NCBI GenBank assembly: GCA_037074505.1
Contig: CM073489.1
Location: 35,835,058 to 35,899,057 of the forward strand
From: Albizia julibrissin
Lineage: Eukaryota; Streptophyta; Magnoliopsida; Fabales; Fabaceae
Reading direction: 5' to 3'
Length of the DNA: 64,000 nt
The position numbers and the translations under genes are program-made. The notes under the pieces were generated by a model, which had not been told where the DNA came from, did no database searches, and saw only the letters and a program-made list of their open reading frames with translations. Each line of letters begins with the position of its first letter. Positions within the stretch are counted from its first letter, which is position 1. Of this stretch, positions 12,279-23,617 are shown piece after piece.

Positions 12279-12462
12279 AAGGCGAGTCATGGTGTAACTG
12301 GTGAGTGTTCTGACTTTTCACCCTCAGGTCCAATGTTTGAGTCTTAAAAACAATCTCTTGGTAATTAATGTCAGGGTGAGACTGCGTATATATAGGATTT
12401 CATTCCCCTAAGCCCGTATTATACAGAAACCGCTTAACACTGGAGTCTGTCTTTTCTTTTTT
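12279..12462 (+). mobile_element. tRNA-derived SINE (Au-like) with target-site duplications
   Basis: A Pol III A-box-like motif (tggtgtaactgg, 12290-12301) and a B-box-like motif (gtttgagtc, about 12335-12343) sit at SINE spacing. They are followed by the blocks aacaatctcttgg and agactgcgta seen in plant Au-type SINEs and by a T-rich 3' end. The body is flanked by a 14-bp direct repeat, taagctcaaagatg at 12265-12278 and taagctcagagatg at 12463-12476, with one mismatch. The length of 184 bp fits the family. A short open frame crossing this region is a shadow. Confidence 0.82.
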
Positions 12463-13278
12463 TAAGCTCAGAGATGTTGTACTGTGTGAAGTTTCTTGAT
12501 TAATAACATCTTGTTGGCAAAAAGAAGAAACCCTTTCTTTAATTATTTCACTAGCCGCTGACTAGCTTTTGATGAGCCTTCTTAATGAGGGGATCAAGCT
12601 ATATAGTTAGAAACCAAATCAAATCTCTTATCCTCTAATTTGTGTTTTGCGCTTGTCAGTTTCTACTTGTAGTTCTTTATATAGTTGACCAGTCAGCATC
12701 TCTTTAGTAGTATTCAGTTGTATACATGTTCCCTGGTTCAGTTGTACACTTGCACCTTTTCCATGTCCCATAAGGAGGTCTCTTTTATTTTCTTTGCTAG
12801 TAAGGACCAGTATTAGTGACTATCTTTTCGAAATTATTACTTTTGTTATTTTCTCCCTTAACAAGTCAAGGCCAATAGTTAAGGAGGCTGAATTTTTTAA
12901 TAAAATGTTGTGTTTTTTGTCCTCCTTCATTTTTTAACGACAGTCACAGTTCTCATTTCCCATTCAATTATATATATATATATATAATTTTGATTTAAGT
13001 TTCCCAGTCTGGGAACAATATAGTACATTAAAAAAAAGGTGAGTGATGATTTATCAATGGCGCACCTCATGAGGGCCAGTCTTGTGAAAAGCGTACTGTA
13101 AGTTGGCCAGGAAAACAAATCACCTTTCTCGTTGACTGTCTCATCATCCATTTATTATGTGAATTGCTTTTCCACTTTCTCCCATGAAGAATTTGACAAG
13201 CTACCCCCCCCCCCAAAAAAAAAAAACAATTTGACAAGCTATTCGAATACTACTATAATCCCAATCTTTTTTTTTTTC

Positions 13279-13526
13279 ACTCCATTCAAAAATTAATTCT
13301 AATTCCAATCTTAAATATAAAATATAATTAATTTTTTAGTGGGTTAAAAAAAATAATTAAATTATTTTATAATATATTTTTTTTTCAAACTAATTTTTCT
13401 AATTTATAAAATGATATATAATAATCTAATAATACACAACATATTATATAAATAAGTTACTTATTAAGTTTTTTAATTTCTCTAAAAAAATTAATTAGAT
13501 CTTATATTTATAACCGGAAGGAGTAG
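13279..13526. mobile_element. Decayed Stowaway-like MITE
   Basis: The left part ccaatcttaaatataaaat is mirrored by the right part cttatatttataaccggaag and the closing ggagtagt. The same type of end is seen in the element at 11678-12058. Borders are approximate because the outer left repeat is degraded. Confidence 0.5.
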
Positions 13527-13571
13527 TAATTATATTGCACCCTCACCCTTCATTGTTTCAATACAACATAC

Positions 13572-13852
13572 ATACTTCCTTTTGTCCATAATATATGATA
13601 CTTTTAGAAAAATAACTTGATTCAAAATATAAATCACTTATAAGATAATTAATACTTATTTTTTATTTTTGTTTTTGTAATTAATGCTCATTTTTAATTT
13701 GCTCACTCATTAAATTTTGAAACATATTTTTCAATAAGGATAAAAGATACTTTTTTAAAAAAAAATTAAAACATATTTAGTGAGTTAATTATATTTTTTA
13801 TTTTCTGTAAAATAATTAAAGTGCCTTTATATAGTGAACTGTAAGGAGTACA
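13572..13852. mobile_element. Decayed Stowaway-like MITE
   Basis: The left end tacttccttttgtccataat is matched by the inverted right end, which on the + strand reads tatagtgaactgtaaggagt. The interior is AT-rich and non-coding. Borders were estimated by eye. Confidence 0.5.
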
Positions 13853-16749
13853 TTTAATCAAAGACTTGACAAGTAGTATGGTTTTGAAAGAAAAAAGGGA
13901 GATGAGGGACAAAGTATATGAGATATACACCTCATCTGTTTCTAAATATAAGACCATTTAGCACTTAATTTGAATTATAAAATGGGCCTTTTATCTTCAT
14001 GGCGAAGAGAGTAATTTGGATCAGTTGCAATAAAACAATGATTCAACTGATCAATCACAAGGTGTCAAGTGTTAAGATATCGATGCATATGCATGGACAG
14101 TGCTACAGGATGAGATGCAGAAAGAACAGAGAGATAAAGAGATTACTTGAATTACAAGGAGAGGTTGTGCCTGTCTTCTCAATTCAGTTCATGTCGTAAT
14201 GTAAAGCTTTATGCATATGCATCAATCTCTGTGAACTGTGTAGCTAAATGGACCCATTTGAATGCCTCCGATCCAATCAATCCCATCTGTATTTTTCTAT
14301 TTACTCTTAGTTTCTCTTTCTGCCTAACGTTCAACACTGTCCTTTTCCTTTCATCCCCCCCCTTCCTCTCTCTCACAAACATACCAACGTTAACATTAGA
14401 TAAAAAAATCTGGATTATCTTAACGATTGGAAAAGTTGACATTTGAAAGCAGTGTATTACGTAATATACAAAGGTAATGGTCAAAACAGTGAACGTGGCG
14501 TCACTGCCGCTTCTTTTGATTGTACTTAGGCAGCTTTTGCTTTGCATCGCACGATCTTACTGGAATTATAATTCATGATAATAGCAATAGTAATCCTTTA
14601 CGTGCTTTAAGGATAAAGTCTAAAGTGGGTTTGGTTCAGTCAGAAACGGGGAAAAAAGTTCAATTTCAGAATTGAGTAGCTAGACATCAACGATGTGTCT
14701 GATGATCAAGGACGATAGTGAGAAAAAGTCGCTTATAAGCGCATGCTTAGACGTCACTGATCAGACTCGCATGTGTATAAATTACATGAATTTACTATTT
14801 ATCATTGATACAAAAGGAAAAAAAATTCACTTTAGGTGAAAAAAGTTACAAGTATATGACTAGTGCATAGTTGAAGACTTGAAGTGAACAGGGCTGGATA
14901 TATTGTTATTGCATACGCATAATAGAGTCATATCTTTGGAATCCGAATATTGTATGTACTTGGCTATATATATACAAATATATTATATTGTTTAATAAAA
15001 TACAAAAAAAATTTAAAATTGGCTAGTGGATTTGAGTTTCTGGCAAAATTGTTAAAATGGGTTATGCTAGATCAGATGCAATTAAAAAACCTAAAACCAG
15101 TATTTTCCGGTATTGTGTGACGTGAGAGTAATACAACAAATGAAACAAGACAAAAAAGAATAACTTGGAGTCAAAACAAATAAATGCCACCATATGAAAA
15201 CAGAAAAGGGAAATAAATGAAAAGTTAAACTTAAAACCATAAATATAATATGATAGCATGGATATATATGCACACATATTAATTAATTAGGAGGTATATG
15301 TATGACCTACAGAAGTTAAGAGAGAGGGATGGGCCATCTCTTGAAGGAGAGCTTTCATCTCTGAGAGAGAAGCATTTATAGCGTCATTGCATATCACTGA
15401 ACTCTATCCACCAACACGTCCCTCATAACTGCACCTCTCCATCACCAACATTCTCAAGTCCTTCTCATCTTCAATGCCTCTCATTTATGTCAAAGAAACT
15501 TCACTAATCATACAGTAATCGCTAATCCACAAGCAACAAATAAAAAGGGTTGAGAGTGTATTCTTCTGACGAGGCCCAATTGAGAGTTTAATTGAGCTAA
15601 CTCAACGTTAGTGCTCATCCACACGCAAGTGATATACGTTCCTTTGACACCCAATTATCATAATAAGTAAGTTTGGAACTCAATTCATTTATATATGTCT
15701 GAACATAAGACAAGTTCATGACTTTTTGGAAAGGCATTCACATGTTCACTGATTCAACGTATGCCAAACAAAACAATGCAGGATTTGGCCCACTGCAAAT
15801 CTGAAACAGTGCAAATTGTGGCGCCCATGTATTACAACACTAAATGTAGTTACTTACAGTTATGCGGGTTGATTAATCTTAGTATGGGATCTGATAATTC
15901 AGTATCCCTAACTGAGGACGTTAATGACAAGGGAGCATGCAGTTTTGGGACTCTCAAATTGTTTATTATTTCATGTAATGAGTGATCATACCTTTGGGAA
16001 TGCTAAATTTCTTTAGTTTTTTCCCCGTTCCTTTTTAGTGCTTGGACATCTTAATCACCCTTATTTTGCTGTAAACAATCCTAGAATTATGTTTAGTGTT
16101 TTATTTCAGTTTTACCCAATTTTTCATGGATTTGAATTTACTTATGCTCAATTTCTCATGTTGGTAGTGCTTCCACCCGAAAGGGTCCCCTGCTCGATTT
16201 AGATTAACCAGAGCCTCGTGAATTATTAACTATTAAATTTCTCATAAAAAAGGTTCAAGAAAGATTTATTCTTAAATTGATACTTGAAAAAATAATTAGC
16301 AGTTTTCTTCACTTTTTTTGTTATTTCCTATTGTCAAAGTATTTATCAGCTTATCATATGTTACATGAGATTTTAAAAATTCAAAAAACAAAAATTAATC
16401 CTATCAAATGTTCTTCGCACGAGACTTCAATCTTTACTACAATATAAACATGTTAGAACATGTGCACGCACGCACACATATATAAGAGGCACGTCAACCT
16501 CAACAAAGTTGACTATGAACACTCAAGCTTGCTACATATTATTTGAAATACCGAAATGAAAACTACAAATAAACTCAGAAATGCGGGGGGCATGAAAAAT
16601 GTAAGAGCAATTAACTTTAATTTACAAACGAGGTACAAGAAGAACTGATTTCAACTAATTAAGCACAAACGAGTAGTTATGGAAATCTGTCTTTTTGTTT
16701 GAGCCAAAATTATATATTGGACATATTTTTCCAAAATTGACAAAGCAAA

Positions 16750-19700
16750 TCACTGTTTGGAGCGCTTTAAGTAAACCATCACACCAATGCTCGTTAGAAC
16801 AAGTGCACCCGCAATGATACCACAGCGCAAAGACAATGGATTGACTTTCTCTCCAGCTGTTGTACTACATTCTGGAGTTGTCATATTGTTTGAATCGCCA
16901 TAGTCCAAATGCAACCTTAAAGCCTGATATGCAAACATGTTTCGTAAGCCAACAGCCCCAAATGTAAAATCTAAGAGAAGCACGCAACTTTACCTTCATT
17001 CCTATGGATCTAGCATAGCTCACAGCAGCAGCAAGATCATTGTCATTTGCCAGCAAAATTTTATCACCTTCATCATCCTCATACTGAAAGAAAGGAGAGT
17101 CACTATGATAACTCATATATACGTACATCGCACAAACAGAGGCATAGGCATCGAAATAGAATGAAACATACCAAAATCTGAGGACTTTGTCCATCTTTAA
17201 CATGATCAATTCTTTGCATAACAGCAGATAAAAGATCATCAAAATGTTCCGTGCCTAAAAAAACGGCAAGATCACATTGTTTTTAAGATGATTTAGAGGG
17301 GGCAAGGACTCAGCACAGTATGACTGTGGCTACAGGCTAGAATTCAAGAGGACAAAAAGTCCCTAATGTGCTTTCATCAAAATAATCACTTACCACAGTT
17401 GAATCGATGTACATGACGCTTAAGATCCTCGAATTTAAAGGAGAATGAATTATCAAAACCAACAGACGGATCTACAGACTTGGCAAGATCTCCCCCTTCT
17501 GAAGTCACTACCCCAGAAAATTCACTGCAACAAAAAATTTCAAGGGGTGAATTAAATAAAAAATCAGATCTTACAGTTGAGCATCATCTATGCCACCAGA
17601 GTACCTATGAGAGTCAAAATCTTCAATTGGCTCTGTAGAAAAAGCCGAGTCCCAAAACTTCTGCATAACTGTGTTTGATATATCATTAGCCCCTCCCGAG
17701 CTACTTTCAACCTGAAAACCGCATCATTATCAGATACCGGCATCTATATAACAATACTAAATATCAGTAATAATTATGCATGCTTCAATGCTAATGATAT
17801 ATGCCTCCATGCCGTTAAACAGAGAGATAGGATGTGTGGATAATTTCTTAATACACCTGACGAAGCAAAGAAGGTCGTGCAGGTACAGGGAAAGGAATAA
17901 AAAGAAGGCCCACTACATCTTTGACACTCAAACCACATAATATTTGATACTGAGGAGAGATATACAGTCAAACTATGATCAAAAGCGTGGCAATCTCCTG
18001 CTAAAAATGGATACCCTTAATACTACCATCAGTAAGAATAGCTGGCAAGAATACCCTCCAACATATGGATTGTTTTGACCAACTACTTCAATCAAATGTC
18101 CAACAAGAGCAAAATAGATGTACACATATACATTTATCATGTAACTAAAATAAAGTGTCAGAATCTGAAATATTCTATAAAGTCTAAAGATACCCCCTCC
18201 AGCGGGGCAAAGAAATATATATCTCAAACATGAGATTTACCAGAGCAATCGCTGCTTGAGTTATCTGTAAAACATCCACACAAGCAGCAGTATTTCCATC
18301 TGCAAAACAAATTATATTCAATATCAACAATTTTAGAGGTTACCTATGAAGTTAAGAAGGCAAAATTCACCTCTGTCCAGCACGGGAAGATGTAAGAACT
18401 TCCCTTCATGCATCATTTGCAGTGCTTCAAGAATTGTTGTATCTAATGATGCACACAGTGGATTTGGAGTCATCACCTAATGAAAAGTGGTATGGAACAG
18501 AAGTTATGAAAAGAAATCCAAATCAGATCTAATTACAAACACGAACATCAATAAGAGGAAAAGGACTCTCACTATAAACGCCACTTCTTAAACTAAAATC
18601 ATATTCAAGTTCCAAAAAGGGCAAATTGGATTGACCTTTTCCACTAGAGTCAATTCAGGAGAAAGATTTTGAGCCACAACCCGCATAAGGATGTCCTTTG
18701 AACTGCATGAGATATTTAAATATTAAAATTTCTCAAGTCCAATTCATATATTGTTCAAGGAGGATTCTTGTCTGGAAAAGCATGTAGTACATATGTTGTT
18801 GCATTATTCATATTATAGGCTTCTCAAACAAAAGAAAATCCTATGAAATAGATATTACGTGAGTATCCCCAGAATTTTGTTTCCCGCTGCTATAATGGTA
18901 GAATTAACATGCCAATCCCGCATCCTTTTTGCAGCAACATAGACAGGATCTGCCACTGACGAAATAGCAACCCTATAAACATATAAAGCAGAAAATTTGG
19001 TGAAACTGTCAATCTGAAAATAGTTGTGCACTCTCTTCAATATCAATAAAAAAAAATGCGAAAATATAATCTGGAAATTACTTGGTATTTTCACCAATTA
19101 TTGTTGATAGGGAAGGCTTGAGCAGGCGCTCCCTCAATGTATCAACTAAAGTGTTTGGAGCTGACAACAATGGCAGCAAATGAAACATAATATAAGAATC
19201 ATTACCATATATGCTGGAAATATATGGCAATACAGTAAACTGTACCACAATTTGACCATACTTTTATCAATTATAAACATTGATAACACCAGGAATATGA
19301 GAAGCCAAGAGTTTTATGGAAGAAAAGTTGACCAAAAAAAGGCCAATGCGCATGCAGTTGATTTTGAAGGTAAGAAGTTTTTGCAACCAAATAGTTCAGT
19401 AAATTTACTTACAATCAAATAGTTCAGTTCGTTGAAAAAAAAGGAAAATCATTAGTTCAGTACTCTAATGTCTTATAAGGACAATTGTTCCAACCAGCTA
19501 AATTGTTACTCCGTTGACGTTCCAGCCCTCCAACTGCAGCAGAAATGGTACTTCCCTGCTCTGAAGCCTTCTCCATCTTAGCTATGGCATCATAAAGACA
19601 TTTGGTGATATCCAGCAAGGCAACGACTTCGCCATTTTCCACCACAGGGAGGTGCCTGAATTTACCTTCGAGTTCAAAAGGAAAAAATATACCTCACTTG

Positions 19701-21352
19701 ATGAAATCATTATGCATAATACATACTGTAGATTCATTAGTATAAGATGTAAATATAAAGAAAATACAACAAAGACATTTCAACTCTTGCAGTTCACAGA
19801 TAAACTAATTAAAAGAAACGAATGGAACCCACTTACAGCAAAGACAAATGATAAGGCCCTAATTGCAAAATAATAGTACAAGTCAGTACGATATAAGATG
19901 AAGGTTTAAGTATACATAAAAGGCAGTAACTTCACTAGACATCGCTGGGGGCAGGGGAGGCCGCAGAGGTAAAGAATATTAAAAGGAAGCGAAAGTGCGT
20001 CAAGAGTTAAAAAAATGGTCTGTTTTTTAATATGCAAACAAAAGCCAAAACAATGATAACCATGTAAATCATAATGTAGCATAATATCTTCCTTAATATG
20101 AACCCGCTTTTGGAGAAGTAATATGCAAAATGTAATTACCAGTGTGGGATAAAGTAAGTACTACTGAGATATGATCCAATTGATTAAGGAAAGAGCTCGA
20201 TCAAACTCAACAAAACATTGAAAGTTGAGGCCAATTATGATACATGCTATCCTACTTTTACCTACTTAAACATCTATAATAACAACAATGAATGTGATCG
20301 ATCATGAGAACGAAGCTAACCTTGAACCATCTTTTGAAGAGCTTCTATAGCTAGAGAATCCGACTTCAGAAAAATAGGATTTCGTGTCATTATCTTAGAC
20401 ATTATGGTCTGCTCTGGCCGTAATCCTTCGGCGATAACTCTAGTCGCGATGTCCTGATCAAAAGACATACACGAGCTTCAAACATTTCATAAAGAAAGAA
20501 ACACAAGCGCGCACTTCTCTCAATGGACAGAGTATAGAATGCACCTTGTCAGTCACAATTCCAGAAAGCAAAGCATTGGAGTCAGTCAACAAAACAGCAT
20601 CCATATGGCGAGTTGCCATTCGTCGACATGCTTCAGAAACTGTGGTGCCCTCTGGAATTGTGAGGGCTTTTGACATTCGAAGCTTCTTGACCGTCCTATC
20701 TTCCCCTGCTGGCCTGATCAGTGTTTCATGAATCAACCCAATTAGATTTAAGAAAAAATCTATCAACGAGAAGCCTATCCGTGAAAAATCTTTAATTTTT
20801 TCGAGAAAAGAACTACAAGAAAAAAATTGAAAGCGACATTGTCGCTCTTATTATGCGTAGACAAAACCAGCACATGGTTGAAGCATTACGTGCAAAATCT
20901 ACCCGAGACATGGGAAATTCACTCGTTGAAAACACGAAATCCCACGTTCAATATGCATGGAACGACCCAATTAAGCTTAAAAACGCTCGATGATAAAATG
21001 TAATTTGAGACGACGTACTCCTCCAAAAACGGTTAGAATGACGGGTGCTACAGAACACGATATACAAATACAAAATGTAGATTTAATTTCGAAGCGTGAT
21101 TGTGCATAGAAAAAAAATGTAAATAATGAAGAAAAAGAAAACATGAATTGAAGAGAGTTACGTACGGTTGATCAAATAATGAAGAAAAAGAAAACATGAA
21201 TTGAAGAGAGTTACGTACGGTTGATCAGTGGGAGAGGAAGGTTCATTGGCGCTGTTATTTTCGCTGGAGAGGGACCTTCTGGAAGCGGAGGGGGCTCGCT
21301 TATGGTTGGAGCTGTTCCTCCTCGGACCAGGAGGAGCCACTTGACCGCTCAT
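16750..21352 (-). CDS. CBS-CBS-PB1 domain protein (CBSCBSPB type), 14 exons
   Basis: Exons on the minus strand: 21352-21219, 20713-20545, 20453-20321, 19665-19495, 19160-19082, 18972-18859, 18702-18636, 18476-18371, 18299-18241, 17711-17605, 17524-17394, 17254-17172, 17083-16994, 16923-16750. All junctions are GT..AG, the phases agree, and the product is 538 aa, close to Arabidopsis CBSCBSPB proteins. A Ser/Arg/Asn-rich N-terminus is followed by four CBS motifs (for example DAVLLTDSNALLSGIVTDKD and KFRHLPVVENGEVVALLDI). A PB1 domain follows (FSFKFEDLK to ILYEDDEGDKILLANDNDL), then a C-terminal hydrophobic segment (about IIAGALVLTSIGVMVYL) ending in basic residues, which suggests a tail anchor. 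CBS pairs bind adenosine nucleotides and PB1 mediates dimerisation; no enzymatic activity is expected. An in-frame ATG 87 bases upstream would add an acidic/Arg-rich stretch from a CT repeat; I prefer 21352 because MSGQ-type starts fit the family. Confidence 0.92.
21121..21226. repeat. 53-bp tandem duplication across the CBS gene exon-1 donor
   Basis: Two head-to-tail copies of a 53-bp unit (21121-21173 and 21174-21226) are identical as far as I can read. Each contains aaataatgaagaaaaag and ends in ttacgtacggttgatc. In gene orientation each copy carries the last bases of exon 1 and the donor gtacgt. The CBS transcript therefore has two equivalent 5' splice sites, at 21219|21218 and 21166|21165. 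Confidence 0.93.
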
Positions 21353-21370
21353 ATTCAATCGGAGCGCCGA

Positions 21371-21402
<32 letters not shown>

Positions 21403-21934
21403 CGCCCTCAGGTATTGTCTCAAACCTTGCAACCGCCAACTTCCTCTCTCCGTCTAAAATCTTGGATTTCTAACATCTTTCTTTTCCCAAGCCCCTGAAA
21501 GGGTCAACTGTAATTAATATTTCGGTTTTAATTTTAGAAATATATAAATCACTCGTTGTCTTTAGTTTTGTTAGGTTATTCCCCTCAAAACTGTAGGATT
21601 TTTTATTTTTTTTTGTGGGGATGTAATATTATTTTCAATTTTTGAAAAATATTTAAATTAAAACTACATAATATATATACTACGTCCGGTGTCGATGGAG
21701 TATATAGACTTAAGTTTTGCTAAATATTTCATTTACAGCTCAAGTTTGAAACTATTAAAAATTTGAAAAACTTATTTATATTTATTTTTCTTACATCAGC
21801 GGGTAATATTCCTTTTTATAATTGATATGTTTGTTGATGGTTAGTTAATTGGCGCTCATTAATTCCCGCTCTAACCTGGGAAGCGTAATGGTGGTTCTTC
21901 CAATTATTTCAACTGCCTTATGACCCATATTTTT

Positions 21935-22255
21935 TTTAGAAATACTTACGTATTTTAAGAATATTATATCACCTAAATTCTATCAAATGAAAATATAATA
22001 ATTCAGATTATTTTAATCTTAGTATCAGAAAAATATAAATTTTATCTTGCTTTTAAGAAAAATATTGGTTGATCATTTTGTTTAAGTTTTTTTTTTCAAT
22101 TAATATTTTTTTCGTAAAAAAAGATAAAATTTAAATTTTTTCAGATGAGTTATCAACCAACTAGGATCAAAATTTTCTCATTTATTATATTTTTATTAGA
22201 TAGAGTTCAGATTAAATAGTACTCCTAGAATAGATAAGTATTTTTCTATTTTTTC
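21935..22255. mobile_element. Fold-back MITE-like element, nearly full palindrome
   Basis: The left arm (about 21938-22075) is answered by an inverted right arm (about 22110-22250). Outer parts pair as agaaatacttacgtatttt with a related agaaaaatacttatctattc. Inner parts pair as aaattttatctt.. with its inverted copy, and ttggttgat with atcaaccaa. The whole unit could fold into one long imperfect hairpin. No coding capacity. Confidence 0.6.
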
Positions 22256-22437
22256 AAACATTGAGCCACATTGGTGTCTAATTAACTAACTCAGTTTCCT
22301 TTGACAAAAAAAAAAAACTAAATAAAGTGAAATGCAAGACTAACATAGAGTTAATGTAATGATTTAAAGTTCTATTAGATTCCTTTAATAAAAGACACAT
22401 ATACTGAGAATGATAGCATAAACTTCTTAAATGTCGG

Positions 22438-22442
22438 ATAAT

Positions 22443-22484
<42 letters not shown>
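22438..22484. repeat. (AT)n microsatellite
   Basis: An uninterrupted AT dinucleotide run of roughly 40 bases, preceded by a short ATA-rich lead. It is likely polymorphic in length. Confidence 0.9.
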
Positions 22485-22488
<4 letters not shown>

Positions 22489-23617
22489 ATAGAATGTGGG
22501 ATTTTAACATAATCACTGTTAACAAAATTCAACATTTATCGTATAAAAACCCCCCATTAAAATCATATTATAGCGATAATCAAGGCGGAACGGACTAAAT
22601 TAAAATATTATATTTATTATTATCGGCCCCTATATGGCCATATCTCCATGATTAGCCCAGTGCTGTTCTGCAATGACTGCGCAAGCCTGAGTAGTGAGGG
22701 AACAGTATAATTGTGGTAGTGAAACTGGACGACCAATGGCGCGAGAATAACGCCCTCTTGGTTTGAAAACCCCTGAACAATAATTTACTTACAAAATCTC
22801 GAGAAAAAGTTAAATTTGTCTGGCATTGTGGACTTTTTAACACAGCCTTCCACCGCTTCATCCGAATGGTCCTACCCTCTTCTTGTCTCTATTCCCATCA
22901 CAAACAAAACGCTCTGCATACTATTTTCTGAATCACCCCGACATGTTCTTTCCTTCCCCTCTGACATTCCTCAGATTCTGCATCCAATTCCAGCTTCATG
23001 ATCTTGCAGTTGGTTAAGGTATTAATCTCACTGCTGTTTTAACATTTCAATCGGTTTTATATAGTATGGTTCTTTAAGTTCTTTAGTATTTGAAGTTGGG
23101 TTTCCAGATTCCGATTTCGGAGGTATTAGGACATCGCGTGAAATTGGGGCCACTTGGCATCGGTAGGTGCCAATCGAACGATTTGTTTGAATTTTGAGTC
23201 TCAAGTAATAGACATTTAATACAGCATTTCACCTCCCCTCTCAAAAGGGGCACTGTGATTTATATGTTTCAGTGTCACGTGAGTGAACAGTTTCACTGAG
23301 GTTTTAATGGAGTTAGATGGGCTGCAGCATAAGTGAATTCTAAGCGAAGCTCATACCCGCCTTCTTATTTTTTATGTTCAAATTTGTTCAGATTACATGG
23401 ACGTTGCTTACAGATTTTTCTAACTCTATGCTTACGTACTCATCAAAATTCATTAGCTAGACAAAACTTGGATGCAATGTCTATTGCCAGAACAATGTCC
23501 AGGTTTCTTTTTTACTTAAAGCTAAGAACGAGATTGCAGCCAATGGCGTTTGTGAAGTGATATTCCAGATAAGGTCTTTGCGAGTTAATTAAGGTGCTAA
23601 TTTTTCTTAAATTGTAG

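Larger units (their letters stand above)
9671..16749. other. Long gene-poor spacer downstream of MIR166
   Basis: I find no protein-coding gene. The first several hundred bases are probably the rest of the MIR166 primary transcript. The span holds an (AT)n(GT)n microsatellite at 11010-11050, a Tourist-like copy, a Stowaway-like MITE, a SINE, and two more decayed MITEs at 13279-13526 and 13572-13852. A C-then-A homopolymer pair lies at 13205-13226. Short frames at 12096-12347, 14147-14547 and 15761-15985 carry no family signature. The final few hundred bases before 16749 are the 3' flank of the CBS gene on the opposite strand. Confidence 0.5.
21353..23617. other. Intergenic region between divergent CBS and filament-like genes
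   Basis: The CBS leader contains a (CT)n run at about 21370-21399. Beyond it are a fold-back element (21935-22255) and an (AT)n tract (22438-22484). From about 22640 the sequence becomes less AT-rich and probably holds the promoter and leader of the filament-like gene. A plausible leader donor (gttaaggtatta) lies near 23016, and the acceptor attgtag lies immediately before the ATG at 23618, suggesting a leader intron of about 600 bp. The short frames in this stretch are not supported as proteins. Confidence 0.5.

Noticed and set aside
13205..13226. Poly-C/poly-A tract (similar ones near 43304 and 46589)
   Set aside because: Simple homopolymers prone to sequencing error; no structure beyond that.
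15299..15400. Purine-rich segment considered as a second miRNA precursor
   Set aside because: It contains no known conserved miRNA sequence, and I could not pair convincing arms.
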